From NCBI GenBank assembly GCA_963787895.1, contig CAWBEX010000001.1, forward strand, positions 372,001-436,000: a DNA stretch of 64,000 nucleotides, written 5' to 3'. This document shows, one piece after another, positions 34,327-43,024 of this stretch (positions within the stretch are counted from its first letter, which is position 1; every line of letters starts with the position of its first letter). The position numbers were made by a program, and so were the translations under genes. The notes below the pieces were generated by a model. It was not told the origin of the DNA. It ran no database searches and saw only the letters and a list, made by a program, of their open reading frames with translations. Source of the DNA: Anderseniella sp963787895 (lineage in GTDB: Bacteria; Pseudomonadota; Alphaproteobacteria; Rhizobiales; Aestuariivirgaceae).

Positions 34327-35217
34327 ATGACAAGGCGCGGGTTCTTCAAATGGCTGGGCGGGTTGATGGCTGCTGGTGCGAGCCTGTCAGCATATGCATT
34401 TGCCATTGAGCCCGGTTACAGGTTGCGTGTGCAGCAGTATGCATTCACGCCGCCGCGCTGGTCACCCGGATTGAAACTGCGCGTGGCACTGATTGCCGAT
34501 CCGCATCTGGGAGAGCCACACATGCCGCTCTCGCGCTTGCAAAGAATTGTCAATACGACCAATGCTTTGCAGCCAGACCTTATATTGCTGCTCGGTGATT
34601 ATGCCGCTGGGCACCATTTCGTCACCCGCAAGATCGAGGTGGCGGACACTGCGAAAATCTGCGCGGGACTGTCAGCACCTCTCGGGCGTTTTGCCATCAT
34701 GGGTAATCATGACTGGTGGGACGACCTCGCCGCACAGCGCAACAGAACAGGTCCGATTACAGGCGAGAAGGCATTCGAAGCTGCCGGTATTCCGGTTCTT
34801 GAGAACAAGGCCGTAAGGCTCGAGCAAGCCGGCAAGCCGTTCTGGATATCTGGCACGTCATCGATGGTGGCATTGAAAACCGGCAGGCACGGCGTCTTTG
34901 ACAGCAAGGCCGACATTGCTGGCACATTGGCACAGGTAAGCGATGACGCCCCGATCATTCACATGGCCCACGAACCGGACCTGTTCACGGAAATGCCTGA
35001 GCGCGTATCGCTGACGCTGTCCGGCCACACACACGGCGGACAGGTGCGCCTGTTCGGCTGGTCGCCGATTGTCCCATCTGCCTACGGCAACCGCTTTGCC
35101 TATGGCCACATTGTCGAGGATGGCCGCCACCTTCTCGTTTCCGGCGGGATCGGCACATCCATCATGCCCGTCAGGTTCGGCGTGCCGCCGGAAATCGTAA
35201 TGCTTGAACTGGGATGA
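34327..35217 (+). CDS. Metallophosphoesterase with Tat-like leader
   Basis: A 296-residue calcineurin-like phosphoesterase. It has DPHLGEPH, GDYAAGHH, GNHDWW and the C-terminal GHTHGGQ motif, which bind two metals. The N-terminus TRRGFFKWLGGLMAAGASLSA contains twin arginines followed by a hydrophobic stretch, so it is probably exported by Tat or anchored (YkuE-like). It lies 20 bp after the carnitine operon and may be read through from it. Substrate unknown. Confidence 0.9.
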   Translation: MTRRGFFKWLGGLMAAGASLSAYAFAIEPGYRLRVQQYAFTPPRWSPGLKLRVALIADPHLGEPHMPLSRLQRIVNTTNALQPDLILLLGDYAAGHHFVTRKIEVADTAKICAGLSAPLGRFAIMGNHDWWDDLAAQRNRTGPITGEKAFEAAGIPVLENKAVRLEQAGKPFWISGTSSMVALKTGRHGVFDSKADIAGTLAQVSDDAPIIHMAHEPDLFTEMPERVSLTLSGHTHGGQVRLFGWSPIVPSAYGNRFAYGHIVEDGRHLLVSGGIGTSIMPVRFGVPPEIVMLELG

Positions 35218-35223
35218 GCTGCC

Positions 35224-36663
35224 TTACGACAGGTTCGTGACATGCAATCCTGGCAAACGGTCCGCCCACGGCATTGCCTGCTCCAGCGCAGCACCCAGTG
35301 CAATCAGCAGATGCTCGTTGGCAGGTCCGGCTCCAAGCTGAACGCCAATTGGCAATCCGTTCGAATGCGTCGCCAGCGGCAGCGACATGGCAGGCGTACC
35401 TGCAACATTGTAGGGGAAGCAGTACTGCACAGGCTCATCAGCCAGCACCATGTATTCCTCCGGCGACAGTCCCGGCAAGTTCAGCCCATAGCGCCCATGC
35501 GGCTGGCTTACCTGCGCAGTCGTTGGCGAAACAAGCACGTCAAAACGTTCAAAGAACTTGCCAATCTGCCGCCGCGCCTGATTGATCCAGGCTAATCCGT
35601 CAACAAGGCCATAGGGATCAGCATCACGGGACTGCTGATAAATTTCCCATGTCACGGGTTCCAGCGTGTCCGGCCCCGGCTTGCGGCCGGTCTGTTGGCC
35701 AATGCCGTCAAGCATCTTGTGAAATCCGAAGAACCAGACCGAACACATTACCTTTGAAGCCTGCTCCTGATCGAACACCAGATCAGCCTGTTCGACCATG
35801 TGCCCCATGCCTGCCAGCGTCTTCGCGGTCATTTCAACGGCGCCAGCTACTTCGGTATCAACCGGAGCATCCATCGTCGGCGCTGCCGTCCACGCAATGC
35901 GCAGCTTTCCCGGTGGCTTCTCCAGCCATGGCATGTACCCACCTTCGGGCACAGGAATGCGAAATGGATCGCCCGGCTGCGGTGTGCACAGGCAATCAAG
36001 TAACGCGGCGGTATCTCGCATGGACCTGGTTTGCACAAAGTTCATGCTCAGCCCGAAACCACCTTCATCAATCTGAGGCCCGGACGACACCCGCCCGCGT
36101 GAAGGCTTAAGCCCTATGCCGCCACACCAGCTTGCCGGAATGCGAATTGAACCGCCAATATCAGACCCGTGAGCAACCGGCACGATTCCTGCAGCAACGG
36201 CAGCAGCACTCCCGCCTGACGACCCGCCAGCCGAATATCCCTTGCGCCAGGGTGTCGACGTATTGCCGTAGAGCAGGTTTTCCGTGGATGTGGCAATCGA
36301 GTATTCAGGAGCATTGCTGCGCCCGACAATGTTGAACCCGGCTCCCTTGAGCAATTCACCAACATGCGTATCGCTTGCCGCTACATAACCTTCTGCCAAC
36401 CGTGAACCAAACTCAACCTTGCGCCCGCCCAGGTGCCCACGCACGTCCTTGATCAAAAATGGAACTCCGGCAAAAGGCCCGGCACTCACATCCGGATTTT
36501 CGATGTTGTCGTCATAGGTTTCCACCACTGCATTGACTGCGGGATTGACCAGTTCAATCGCACTTGCTGCAAGCCCGGCAACCTCTCGGGTAGAAACTTC
36601 ACCGCGCCGGATCAGCGCTGCGAGCCCGGTTGCGTCCAGCATTGCGTACTCTGATAGTTTCAT
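35224..36663 (-). CDS. Amidase signature enzyme
   Basis: A 479-residue amidase. The catalytic triad is visible as Lys in PFLIKDVRG (about residue 73), and serines in GYSAGGSSGGSAA and SDIGGSIRIPAS (about residues 149 and 173). These enzymes hydrolyse amides or act like GatA; substrate unknown. Its ATG overlaps the stop of the SRPBCC gene (ATGA, 36660-36663). It converges on the metallophosphoesterase with a 6-bp gap. Confidence 0.92.
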   Translation of the reverse strand: MKLSEYAMLDATGLAALIRRGEVSTREVAGLAASAIELVNPAVNAVVETYDDNIENPDVSAGPFAGVPFLIKDVRGHLGGRKVEFGSRLAEGYVAASDTHVGELLKGAGFNIVGRSNAPEYSIATSTENLLYGNTSTPWRKGYSAGGSSGGSAAAVAAGIVPVAHGSDIGGSIRIPASWCGGIGLKPSRGRVSSGPQIDEGGFGLSMNFVQTRSMRDTAALLDCLCTPQPGDPFRIPVPEGGYMPWLEKPPGKLRIAWTAAPTMDAPVDTEVAGAVEMTAKTLAGMGHMVEQADLVFDQEQASKVMCSVWFFGFHKMLDGIGQQTGRKPGPDTLEPVTWEIYQQSRDADPYGLVDGLAWINQARRQIGKFFERFDVLVSPTTAQVSQPHGRYGLNLPGLSPEEYMVLADEPVQYCFPYNVAGTPAMSLPLATHSNGLPIGVQLGAGPANEHLLIALGAALEQAMPWADRLPGLHVTNLS

Positions 36664-37190
36664 TCGCCCTCCGTGACCACGCGAAGCTTGGCCAGTCCCT
36701 TTTCATATTCTTCACCGACTTCGGATTTGATCATGGGTCCGAACCACCGTGCAATCGGGTTGTTGCCAAGTTCCGATTTCATGGTCCAGATCACCTTTGT
36801 GCCACCTGCATCTGGCACCAGATCAAACTGCGCGCTTGCAGTGCCCATCTGCCCGAAATCAAGAGCTGTGACCACTTTCTGGTTATCAATCAGTTCAGTG
36901 ACCGTCTGACTGCCATCGCCCATTTCTTCAGATTTCCACGCTGACACCTGCCCGACGCCCTGCTCCGGCCCGGAGTACTCGATCTTGATGTTCGGATCCA
37001 TCTCAACCCAGGGCGACCACTTGTTGCTGGCCTTGAGGTTTGCCACATGCGGAAAAATTTTTTCCGGCGTCGCATTGATCACAGTATCACGCGACACCTC
37101 GACAGTTGATGGCATGAGCATGCCACCACCAAACACTACCAGCGCCGCAACCACCAGCGCACCAACCAACCATTTCAGAACCCGCTTCAT
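36660..37190 (-). CDS. SRPBCC family membrane-anchored protein
   Basis: A 176-residue START/SRPBCC (polyketide cyclase-like) protein. A transmembrane helix at about residues 5-26 is followed by the START fold: VEVSRDTVINATPEKIFPHVANLKASNKWSPW and the ILGNNPIARW-like end. It probably binds a hydrophobic ligand in the periplasm or at the membrane. No partner is known. It ends coupled to the amidase gene. Confidence 0.85.
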   Translation of the reverse strand: MKRVLKWLVGALVVAALVVFGGGMLMPSTVEVSRDTVINATPEKIFPHVANLKASNKWSPWVEMDPNIKIEYSGPEQGVGQVSAWKSEEMGDGSQTVTELIDNQKVVTALDFGQMGTASAQFDLVPDAGGTKVIWTMKSELGNNPIARWFGPMIKSEVGEEYEKGLAKLRVVTEGE

Positions 37191-37232
37191 CAGGATAACC
37201 TCCAGATGTTATGCGCCGTCCACTTGCATCCC

Positions 37233-38456
37233 CTACCTGATCCGGTTGATGAATTCCTCAGACGGATATCCGTCAGCCGGCATCTTCAGCTTCAGTTGCA
37301 TGTCGCGCACCGCCGCACGGGACATGGCACCCAGTGTACCGTCTACACCGCCTACATCATACCCCCGCTTGACCAGTGCATTCTGGACCGCCACAACCTC
37401 GTTGTAACCAAGCTTTGGAAAGTTGCCGTGTCCATTGCTGGCTTTCGGAGCGCCCAGATACCGCGTTCCAAGGTATGCAGCAGTAAGTGAATAGGTCAGC
37501 GACTCGTTCCACGTTAGATATGCGTCAAAGTTTGGATAACCCAGGAATGCTGGCCCGTCCTTGCCCATGGGCAGGATAAGAGAGGCCGGAAGATTGCTGG
37601 CTTTCAGCGCCTTGCCACCACGGATCTTCACTCCCCATTTTGCCCACTGGGAAACGGGATGCTTGATTGTCACGTCTGCCTGCTCCCACGGCATTTCATC
37701 AGGCACATCGACCTCCTGCAACCATGGTTGGCCGGCTTTCCAGCCGAGGAATTTCATGTAGTTGGCCGCAGACGCCAGCGCATCAGCCGACGACTTGATC
37801 ATGTTGCGATGACCATCCCCGTCAAAGTCTACGGCATGCTTGTCATAGTAGGATGGCAAAAACTGCAACTGCCCCAGCTCTCCTGCCCAAGCCCCTTTCA
37901 TCTCCTCCGCCCTGAGATCGCCCTTCTGCACTAGATCGAGCGCGGCCAGAAGCTCCTTGGTGAACTTTTCCGGGCGCCGGCAGTCATATGCCAGCGTTGC
38001 CAGAGATGCGATTGTTGAGTCATTGCCCATAAAGCCGCCGAAGTCGGTTTCCAGTGCCCAGAACGCCGTGATGACTTCGCCGGGAACCCCGAATTTGCGC
38101 TCGATCGCATCGAACAGCTTTGCGTTGGACTTGAGTTTCGCCGCCCCGTTCTTCAGACGCGCCGCAGACACCAGCTTGCTGGAAAATGTCAGCCAGTCAT
38201 CGGAGAAAATGACCTGGGTTCTGTCCTTCTTGATAATCGATTGGTCGAATTTTACTCCGCGCAATGCCGTATCAACAATCTGCTGCGATATTCCAGCGCT
38301 CACTGCCTGCTTCTTGAAATCGGAAATCCAGCCATCAAAGCTACCAGTATTCTGGCAACTGGACTTGGCTTGTGCAGAACCAATGGTAAGCGGCGTCAAA
38401 CTCAACCCAACTGCTACCAAACCCGCTGCCAATGCAGTTGCAATCCGCACTATCAT
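37233..38456 (-). CDS. Lytic murein transglycosylase (MltB-like) with peptidoglycan-binding domain
   Basis: A 407-residue exported enzyme with a signal peptide (residues 1-30, ending SAQA). The SLT_2 domain has the catalytic glutamate E136 in FWALETDFG and the typical GELGQLQFLPSYY and DFDGDGHRN segments. A C-terminal PG_binding_1 domain (YNEVVAVQNALVKRGYDVGGVDGTLG) follows. It cuts glycan strands by forming anhydromuramyl ends, in wall turnover. It is separated by 98 bp from the lipoprotein gene upstream on the strand. Confidence 0.93.
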   Translation of the reverse strand: MIVRIATALAAGLVAVGLSLTPLTIGSAQAKSSCQNTGSFDGWISDFKKQAVSAGISQQIVDTALRGVKFDQSIIKKDRTQVIFSDDWLTFSSKLVSAARLKNGAAKLKSNAKLFDAIERKFGVPGEVITAFWALETDFGGFMGNDSTIASLATLAYDCRRPEKFTKELLAALDLVQKGDLRAEEMKGAWAGELGQLQFLPSYYDKHAVDFDGDGHRNMIKSSADALASAANYMKFLGWKAGQPWLQEVDVPDEMPWEQADVTIKHPVSQWAKWGVKIRGGKALKASNLPASLILPMGKDGPAFLGYPNFDAYLTWNESLTYSLTAAYLGTRYLGAPKASNGHGNFPKLGYNEVVAVQNALVKRGYDVGGVDGTLGAMSRAAVRDMQLKLKMPADGYPSEEFINRIR

Positions 38457-38554
38457 CCAAACCTCCCAAACGCGAAATCAGAAATATTATCTATACTGAA
38501 GACAATGTCTGCTGGGCTGGGCAAAATCAAGCAGGTTAGCCAGGCCAAGAGCTG

Positions 38555-38932
38555 CTACACACACTTGGCTTGCATATTCCAGCCACCATTGGCCGGAGCC
38601 GGACTGTCCGGCACGATTTGCGCCTTCTGGCTTGACCTGCAAGCAAAATGGTTCACTGCGTTTCTGCCGACTTCCGTAACAATCCTCGCATCACCGCTCG
38701 TCGAACCGAGCTGGCGTCCGGGAACCGATACATTCACATCAAACACTTTCTGTTCGATGATATGGCGAAACTGCACACGATAGGTGCGGCCATTGTAATA
38801 CAGCGGTTCTGTGTGTGTCTGGCCCTGTGCATAGGGTGAAGGGTTATCATTCACCACTGCAAGTTTCGGTTTTTCGGCTGCACAAGCACTGACCAGGATA
38901 ACGAGCACGGTCATAGGCACAAAGCGGAGCAT
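38555..38932 (-). CDS. Small putative lipoprotein
   Basis: A 125-residue protein with a lipobox (LVILVSACA, cysteine near residue 18) after a short hydrophobic signal. The mature part has a run from RTYRVQFRHIIEQKVFDVNVSVPGRQLG and cysteines near the end (HFACRSS, QAKCV). No family is recognised. ATG 38932 puts the signal at the N-terminus and has AAGGA upstream; a longer upstream frame overlaps the aminotransferase start and is unlikely. Divergent from the aminotransferase gene. Confidence 0.7.
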   Translation of the reverse strand: MLRFVPMTVLVILVSACAAEKPKLAVVNDNPSPYAQGQTHTEPLYYNGRTYRVQFRHIIEQKVFDVNVSVPGRQLGSTSGDARIVTEVGRNAVNHFACRSSQKAQIVPDSPAPANGGWNMQAKCV

Positions 38933-39023
38933 GTAGGCGATTTTCCTTCCCGCACACGGTCTTGCGTGGCATAGCAGACCCGAAACTGGCCCGCATAATC
39001 CGTTCTCAAGGCTGATTCCGCAA

Positions 39024-40241
39024 ATGATCACGTTCGATCCCGCTTCCGCCCTGTCTCAACGCACCGCCGCAATCGAGGAAGCGGCCATCATACAGATGGC
39101 GCAAAAGGCGCGCGAAATGAAGGCAGCCGGAAAAAACGTCGTATCACTGACCATTGGCGAACCAGATTTCGATACACCTGAAGCCATCCGGCAAGCTGCA
39201 ACGGATGCCATGAACAAGGGCTTTACCCACTACGCCCCCATTGCTGGTTACCCGGAGTTGCGCGCCGCCATTGCTGCCCACATGCAACAGACAAACGCCA
39301 TACCCGTCGAAGCTGCCGGTATTGTGTTGTCGAACGGTGCAAAGCAGGCCCTCACCAACGCCTGCTTCGCGACACTGGATCAAGGCGACGAGGTCATCCT
39401 GATCGCTCCTTTCTGGGCTGCCTATGAAGGCATCGTGAAAATGGCGGGCGGTGTGCCCGTAGTGATCTCTGCTGGAGCCGGGACCGGGTTCAAGCCCACG
39501 ACTGCGCAAATTGAAGGTGCCATGAGCGAGCGTACCAAGCTGATCTTGCTCAACAGCCCGTCCAACCCGACAGGGGCTGTATGGAGCCAGGCCGAACTAC
39601 AAGCCCTGGCTGACCTGGTGAAAAGCCACTCTCGCTGCGTCGTCGTTTCTGACGAGATTTACGAAGACATCTGGTTTGATGAACGGCCGGCTTCGCTGGC
39701 CGCACTGCCGGAAATGTTTGAACGAACAATTACAATCAACGGGTTTTCCAAAGGCTATGCCATGACCGGTTGGCGGGTCGGTTATTCGGCCTCATGCACC
39801 ACACTGGCACGTGCCATTTCAAAGGTTCAGGGTACATTCACAGCCGGTGGCAATGCGTTTGCGCAACAAGGTGCGCTGGCCGCCATAACCGGGTCGAAAA
39901 CTGAGGTTGAGGCTATGCGCCGCTCCTACATGAGGCGCCGCGATCTGGTCGTATCCATGCTTCAGTCAATACCCGGCATCAACACAATTGCACCACCAGC
40001 AACCTTCTACGTGTTTCCTGACATTTCCGGCCTGCTGGGCAAGACGGTCGGCAACACCCGCATCGAAACTGACGGGGAACTGTGCAACTGGCTGCTGGAC
40101 GAATTTCACCTCGCCACTGTCCCCGGTTCGGCATTCGGCGGAGCTGGTTGCATAAGGCTGTCGTTCGCCGCGAGTGAAGATGATCTGCGTGAAGGCATGC
40201 AAAGACTTGCCAAGGCCGCCAGCATACTCCTGACAACCTAG
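39024..40241 (+). CDS. Class I aspartate aminotransferase
   Basis: A 405-residue fold I aminotransferase of the AspC/AATase type I-gamma family. LNSPSNPTGAV, VVSDEIYEDIWF and the Schiff-base lysine in NGFSKGYAMTGWRVGYS (about residue 243) are intact. It would transfer the amino group between aspartate and 2-oxoglutarate; some relatives also take prephenate. Probably a single-gene unit, with a small minus-strand frame converging after it. Confidence 0.92.
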   Translation: MITFDPASALSQRTAAIEEAAIIQMAQKAREMKAAGKNVVSLTIGEPDFDTPEAIRQAATDAMNKGFTHYAPIAGYPELRAAIAAHMQQTNAIPVEAAGIVLSNGAKQALTNACFATLDQGDEVILIAPFWAAYEGIVKMAGGVPVVISAGAGTGFKPTTAQIEGAMSERTKLILLNSPSNPTGAVWSQAELQALADLVKSHSRCVVVSDEIYEDIWFDERPASLAALPEMFERTITINGFSKGYAMTGWRVGYSASCTTLARAISKVQGTFTAGGNAFAQQGALAAITGSKTEVEAMRRSYMRRRDLVVSMLQSIPGINTIAPPATFYVFPDISGLLGKTVGNTRIETDGELCNWLLDEFHLATVPGSAFGGAGCIRLSFAASEDDLREGMQRLAKAASILLTT

Positions 40242-40274
40242 GCTATTGATCGACCGGCATTGATTGCCGGGCAG

Positions 40275-40451
40275 CTAGATGCCTTCCACCACACCACCAG
40301 GCAGACCATCTTCCGGCTCGCCTTGCTTGCCGCGAAGACTCCGGGAGATGTCCGTGAATGCTGAGCTCAGAAATATCCAGAAAACCCAGCTGGTAACAAA
40401 AAGCATACCCGCCGAAACTACGACGAGAAGCAACCAGGAAACTAGTTCCAT
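40275..40451 (-). CDS. Small single-pass membrane protein (tentative)
   Basis: A 58-residue frame starting MELVSWLLLVVVSAGMLFVT, with a 25-residue hydrophobic helix (about 3-28) and a charged tail ending GGVVEGI. The pattern is that of a real small membrane protein, but length alone cannot prove it and no family is recognised. It lies downstream of the EamA gene on the same strand; the upstream extension of the frame is implausible. Convergent with the aminotransferase gene. Confidence 0.5.
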   Translation of the reverse strand: MELVSWLLLVVVSAGMLFVTSWVFWIFLSSAFTDISRSLRGKQGEPEDGLPGGVVEGI

Positions 40452-40629
40452 TTTCGAATGATCCCACACATGAATTGTCCGCCGGCAAGCCTTTCCTGCT
40501 GACGGTATGCGCGATCCTTTTTGAGAGGGTCGGCCGGACAACCTGCCGTGTCTCCCGGCTCTCATCCGACAATGCGTTTCATACTCCTGTCGCGATCAGC
40601 AGCAAAGTGGAATCTGCAGTGCAGCCTGC

Positions 40630-41595
40630 TCATTCCGAAGGCCGGCGTCGCGGCGGCGCCCACGGCGCCCGGCCTGCGACAACGGGCTGGGTCACCCCAA
40701 CCACAATGCTTCGCGGACGCAATTGGGCCAGCACGGCACCAGCCACTACCAGCAGCGCGCCAACCACATGATTGAATGTGATTACCGATCCCGAGAACGT
40801 CCCGAGCATAATGACATAGAACGGCACCATATTGTGGTGCATGCCTGCAACGGTGACACCGACGGCCCTGCCCGTCCACAGCCACAGAACCGAAGACGCT
40901 CCGATGGTGACGCAGGCAAGGAATGCCACCTGCGCCAGACTGGTAGCCGACAGGTCATGGCGCAATGAGCCACCAGCAATGATTACCACAGCCACCACAC
41001 CGAGGCACGGTATTGCTGCCAGCAACATGCTCGAAGCGGTTTTTGCCAGATCCGGCCAGCTGGCGAACCTCACCACCATTTCCCGGCTGTACCAGACATA
41101 AAAAATCACTCCTGCCAGCATGCTGGCCAACCCCACAAATGACCCTTCACTGCCCGATCCTTGCGCCGAAACCACTGCAGTCAGCACTCCGCCAGCTACT
41201 GTCAGCAAAATCGCGAACAATAGTCGCCAGCCGGGCTTCTCAGTACCCGCCCACCATCCGAACATGGCTGAGAACAATGGCAAGGATGACACCACGACAG
41301 ACGCCGACACGGCATCAACCTTGGCTTGCGCATACATGAAAAACATTGCTGACACCCCGAACAGAACAGACGCCAGCACAAACCGTCTGTTGCGCAAAGT
41401 CTCCAGCAGATCCTTTGACTGCCTGAACAGAAGCGCGAAGCAAAGCACGGTCAATCCAGCCAGCACCATGCGCACAGGCGCCAGCGCCAGTGCATCCCAG
41501 GTTTTCAGAATTGCAACAGCAAGCGGAAAATTGATCGCCCAGATCAACATGCAGGCAACACCTGCCAGATTTCCAGCAACAAGTTTCTGAGCCAT
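40630..41595 (-). CDS. EamA/DMT superfamily transporter
   Basis: A 321-residue drug/metabolite transporter with ten membrane segments in two EamA repeats (residues ~8-140 and ~150-285). The C-terminal tail is proline- and arginine-rich (WAPPRRRPSE). Substrate unknown; amino acid or nucleoside export is common. Upstream on the same strand lies a structured RNA ending in a terminator about 70 bp before the start, so control by attenuation is possible. Confidence 0.9.
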   Translation of the reverse strand: MAQKLVAGNLAGVACMLIWAINFPLAVAILKTWDALALAPVRMVLAGLTVLCFALLFRQSKDLLETLRNRRFVLASVLFGVSAMFFMYAQAKVDAVSASVVVSSLPLFSAMFGWWAGTEKPGWRLLFAILLTVAGGVLTAVVSAQGSGSEGSFVGLASMLAGVIFYVWYSREMVVRFASWPDLAKTASSMLLAAIPCLGVVAVVIIAGGSLRHDLSATSLAQVAFLACVTIGASSVLWLWTGRAVGVTVAGMHHNMVPFYVIMLGTFSGSVITFNHVVGALLVVAGAVLAQLRPRSIVVGVTQPVVAGRAPWAPPRRRPSE

Positions 41596-41664
41596 AGGTG
41601 TTAAAAAAATTCTGGTGAAAACTGACTACAAGCGACGCTAGAACCAGGCATCATGATTGTAAAC

Positions 41665-41700
41665 GCAAAACAGGCTGGTCACCCGCGGCAACCAGCCTGT
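41665..41700 (-). terminator. Intrinsic terminator of the minus-strand RNA
   Basis: A perfect 10-bp stem (ACAGGCTGGT 41670-41679, ACCAGCCTGT 41691-41700) with an 11-nt loop is followed on the minus strand by TTTTGC. It lies 70 bp before the EamA start codon. Confidence 0.75.
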
Positions 41701-41890
41701 GCTCTCTCCACAATCGCTGGCACAGGCCAGCGCGGCAACTGCAAAATCTGATCAAAGAAGCCCGGCGGCGACGGTTCAGCCCCTTGCGTGGGGGGACGCT
41801 CCTGGCTAAACCGCGCCGCCTTCGGCCTCACTGTTTCCAGCAGAGACATTGCTGGTTTAAGTTGAATTCGTGGAGGATTTTTCAAACTTT
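41665..41890 (-). ncRNA. Candidate structured ncRNA or 5' leader of the EamA gene
   Basis: Read on the minus strand, this stretch can fold into successive hairpins: CCAGCA/TGCTGG (41837-41855), a long rod made of 7 + 10 bp (41764-41781 with 41804-41820, one bulged base) with an inner GCGT/ACGC loop stem, CGCTGGC/GCCAGCG (41715-41732), and the terminator. I could not match it to 6S, SRP, tmRNA or a named riboswitch. A 56-residue frame inside it (ATG near 41849) is a rival explanation. Confidence 0.45.
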
Positions 41891-41920
41891 TTCATAAAAT
41901 TTGAATTCCATTTGAGTCAA
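41891..41920 (-). promoter_or_regulatory. Sigma-70-like promoter candidate for the minus-strand RNA
   Basis: On the minus strand, TTGACT (complement of 41915-41920) and TATGAA (complement of 41891-41896) are 18 bp apart, in an AT-rich tract just before the structured region. The match is moderate (5/6 and 4/6). Confidence 0.35.
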
Positions 41921-42016
41921 AATTTACTGGTGCCGCAAGGCCTTCAGGCCTTGACGCTTACCCGCCCCATCCAGCACAAATGCTGCAAAGCAATTGCCCA
42001 GAAGTGAGATGCCGCC

Positions 42017-42253
42017 ATGAAGCCGTTCTTTGTTCAGATCAAATGCGAATTGGGCAAAGCCTATCAGGTGGCCACCGAACTTGCAGATTCGGAAATTGCA
42101 TCGGAAATATACTCAACCGCAGGCGGCTGGGACCTGCTGGTAAAATTCTACCTTGAGGATGGTCAGGATGTTGGTCATTTCATTAGCCAGAAGGTGCACA
42201 GCATATCCGGCGTCAAGGACACTTACACAATTGTGACTTACCGGGCATTCTGA
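42017..42253 (+). CDS. Lrp/AsnC ligand-binding domain protein (stand-alone)
   Basis: A 78-residue protein equal to the RAM/effector domain of Lrp/AsnC regulators (FVQIKCELGKAYQVATELADSEI...STAGGWDLLVKFYLEDGQDVGHFI...VKDTYTIVTYRAF). It lacks the DNA-binding domain, so it is a stand-alone effector sensor. Its stop overlaps the start of the racemase-family gene (TGATG), which suggests that it senses an amino-acid-like ligand in that context. Confidence 0.9.
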   Translation: MKPFFVQIKCELGKAYQVATELADSEIASEIYSTAGGWDLLVKFYLEDGQDVGHFISQKVHSISGVKDTYTIVTYRAF

Positions 42254-42936
42254 TGCCCTCGCCGTCCGGCCAGCCAGTCGGCGTGCTCATGCTGGACACC
42301 AGCTTTCCAAGACCGGTTGGCGACATCGGCAATCCGGCAAGTTTTGACTGCCCGGTCATCTACCGGCGCCTGCCGGGCGCCATGGTGTCGGATGTAGTCG
42401 TCGACACGCCTTTGCCTGCACGACTGGTCGACAGGTTCGCCGCCGCAGCACGCGCGCTGGAGGCCGACGGAGCGATGGTGATTACCACCAGCTGCGGATT
42501 TCTGGCACCGGTGCAAGCAAAACTGCAGGCCGCGGTAAACGTGCCCGTGGTGACGTCATCATTGCACCTTCTGCCACACCTGCGCAGCCAGTTAGACCCG
42601 GATGAAACAATCGGTATCCTTACATTTGATGCCAACCGGCTGTCTGCCAGACATTTTGGCGATCACGCGCCCATTGCCGTTGCCGGACTACCCCCCGGCA
42701 GCCATCTCCATTCGGTCATCGCAAATGATTTACCCGACCTCGACACCTCTCAGGCTGCACTTGAAGTTGAGGCTGCCTTCGTCGCCCTGCTGGACAAATG
42801 CCCCGGCATCAAGACAGTAGTCATGGAGTGCACAAACCTGCCACCTTACAAGGACCATTTGTTGAAACACCACGAAGTCCGCATACTTGACATCTTTGAT
42901 GCAATCTCACGTCTGAAAAACAAGGGCAATCAGTAG
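42253..42936 (+). CDS. Aspartate/glutamate racemase family protein
   Basis: A 227-residue protein of the Asp/Glu/hydantoin racemase superfamily. The two cysteines expected at the active site are in TTSCGFLAP (about residue 79) and VMECTNLPPY (about residue 197), both present. Members racemise amino acids or act as maleate isomerase or arylmalonate decarboxylase. Coupling to the Lrp effector domain and closeness to a TRAP transporter suggest uptake of the substrate. Confidence 0.87.
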   Translation: MPSPSGQPVGVLMLDTSFPRPVGDIGNPASFDCPVIYRRLPGAMVSDVVVDTPLPARLVDRFAAAARALEADGAMVITTSCGFLAPVQAKLQAAVNVPVVTSSLHLLPHLRSQLDPDETIGILTFDANRLSARHFGDHAPIAVAGLPPGSHLHSVIANDLPDLDTSQAALEVEAAFVALLDKCPGIKTVVMECTNLPPYKDHLLKHHEVRILDIFDAISRLKNKGNQ

Positions 42937-43024
42937 GCAGGTTTCCTTTTTAAGGCGCCTTCCACTTGCTTAAGTTGCCGCCATGTAGTGACATCAACGC
43001 GCGTACAAACTAGGGAGTTTTCAT

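Larger units (their letters stand above)
41596..42016. other. 421-bp gap holding a structured RNA on the minus strand
   Basis: No long plausible gene is seen. The gap holds a promoter candidate, several hairpins and a terminator on the minus strand (see separate entries), plus an AT-rich tract at about 41875-41935. Nothing clear was seen in 41935-42016 besides the likely promoter of the Lrp-domain gene. Confidence 0.6.

Noticed and set aside
41780..41820. Cobalamin riboswitch suggested by AGCCAGGAG on the minus strand
   Set aside because: The rest of the B12 box and the other conserved cobalamin elements are missing; the hairpin layout differs.
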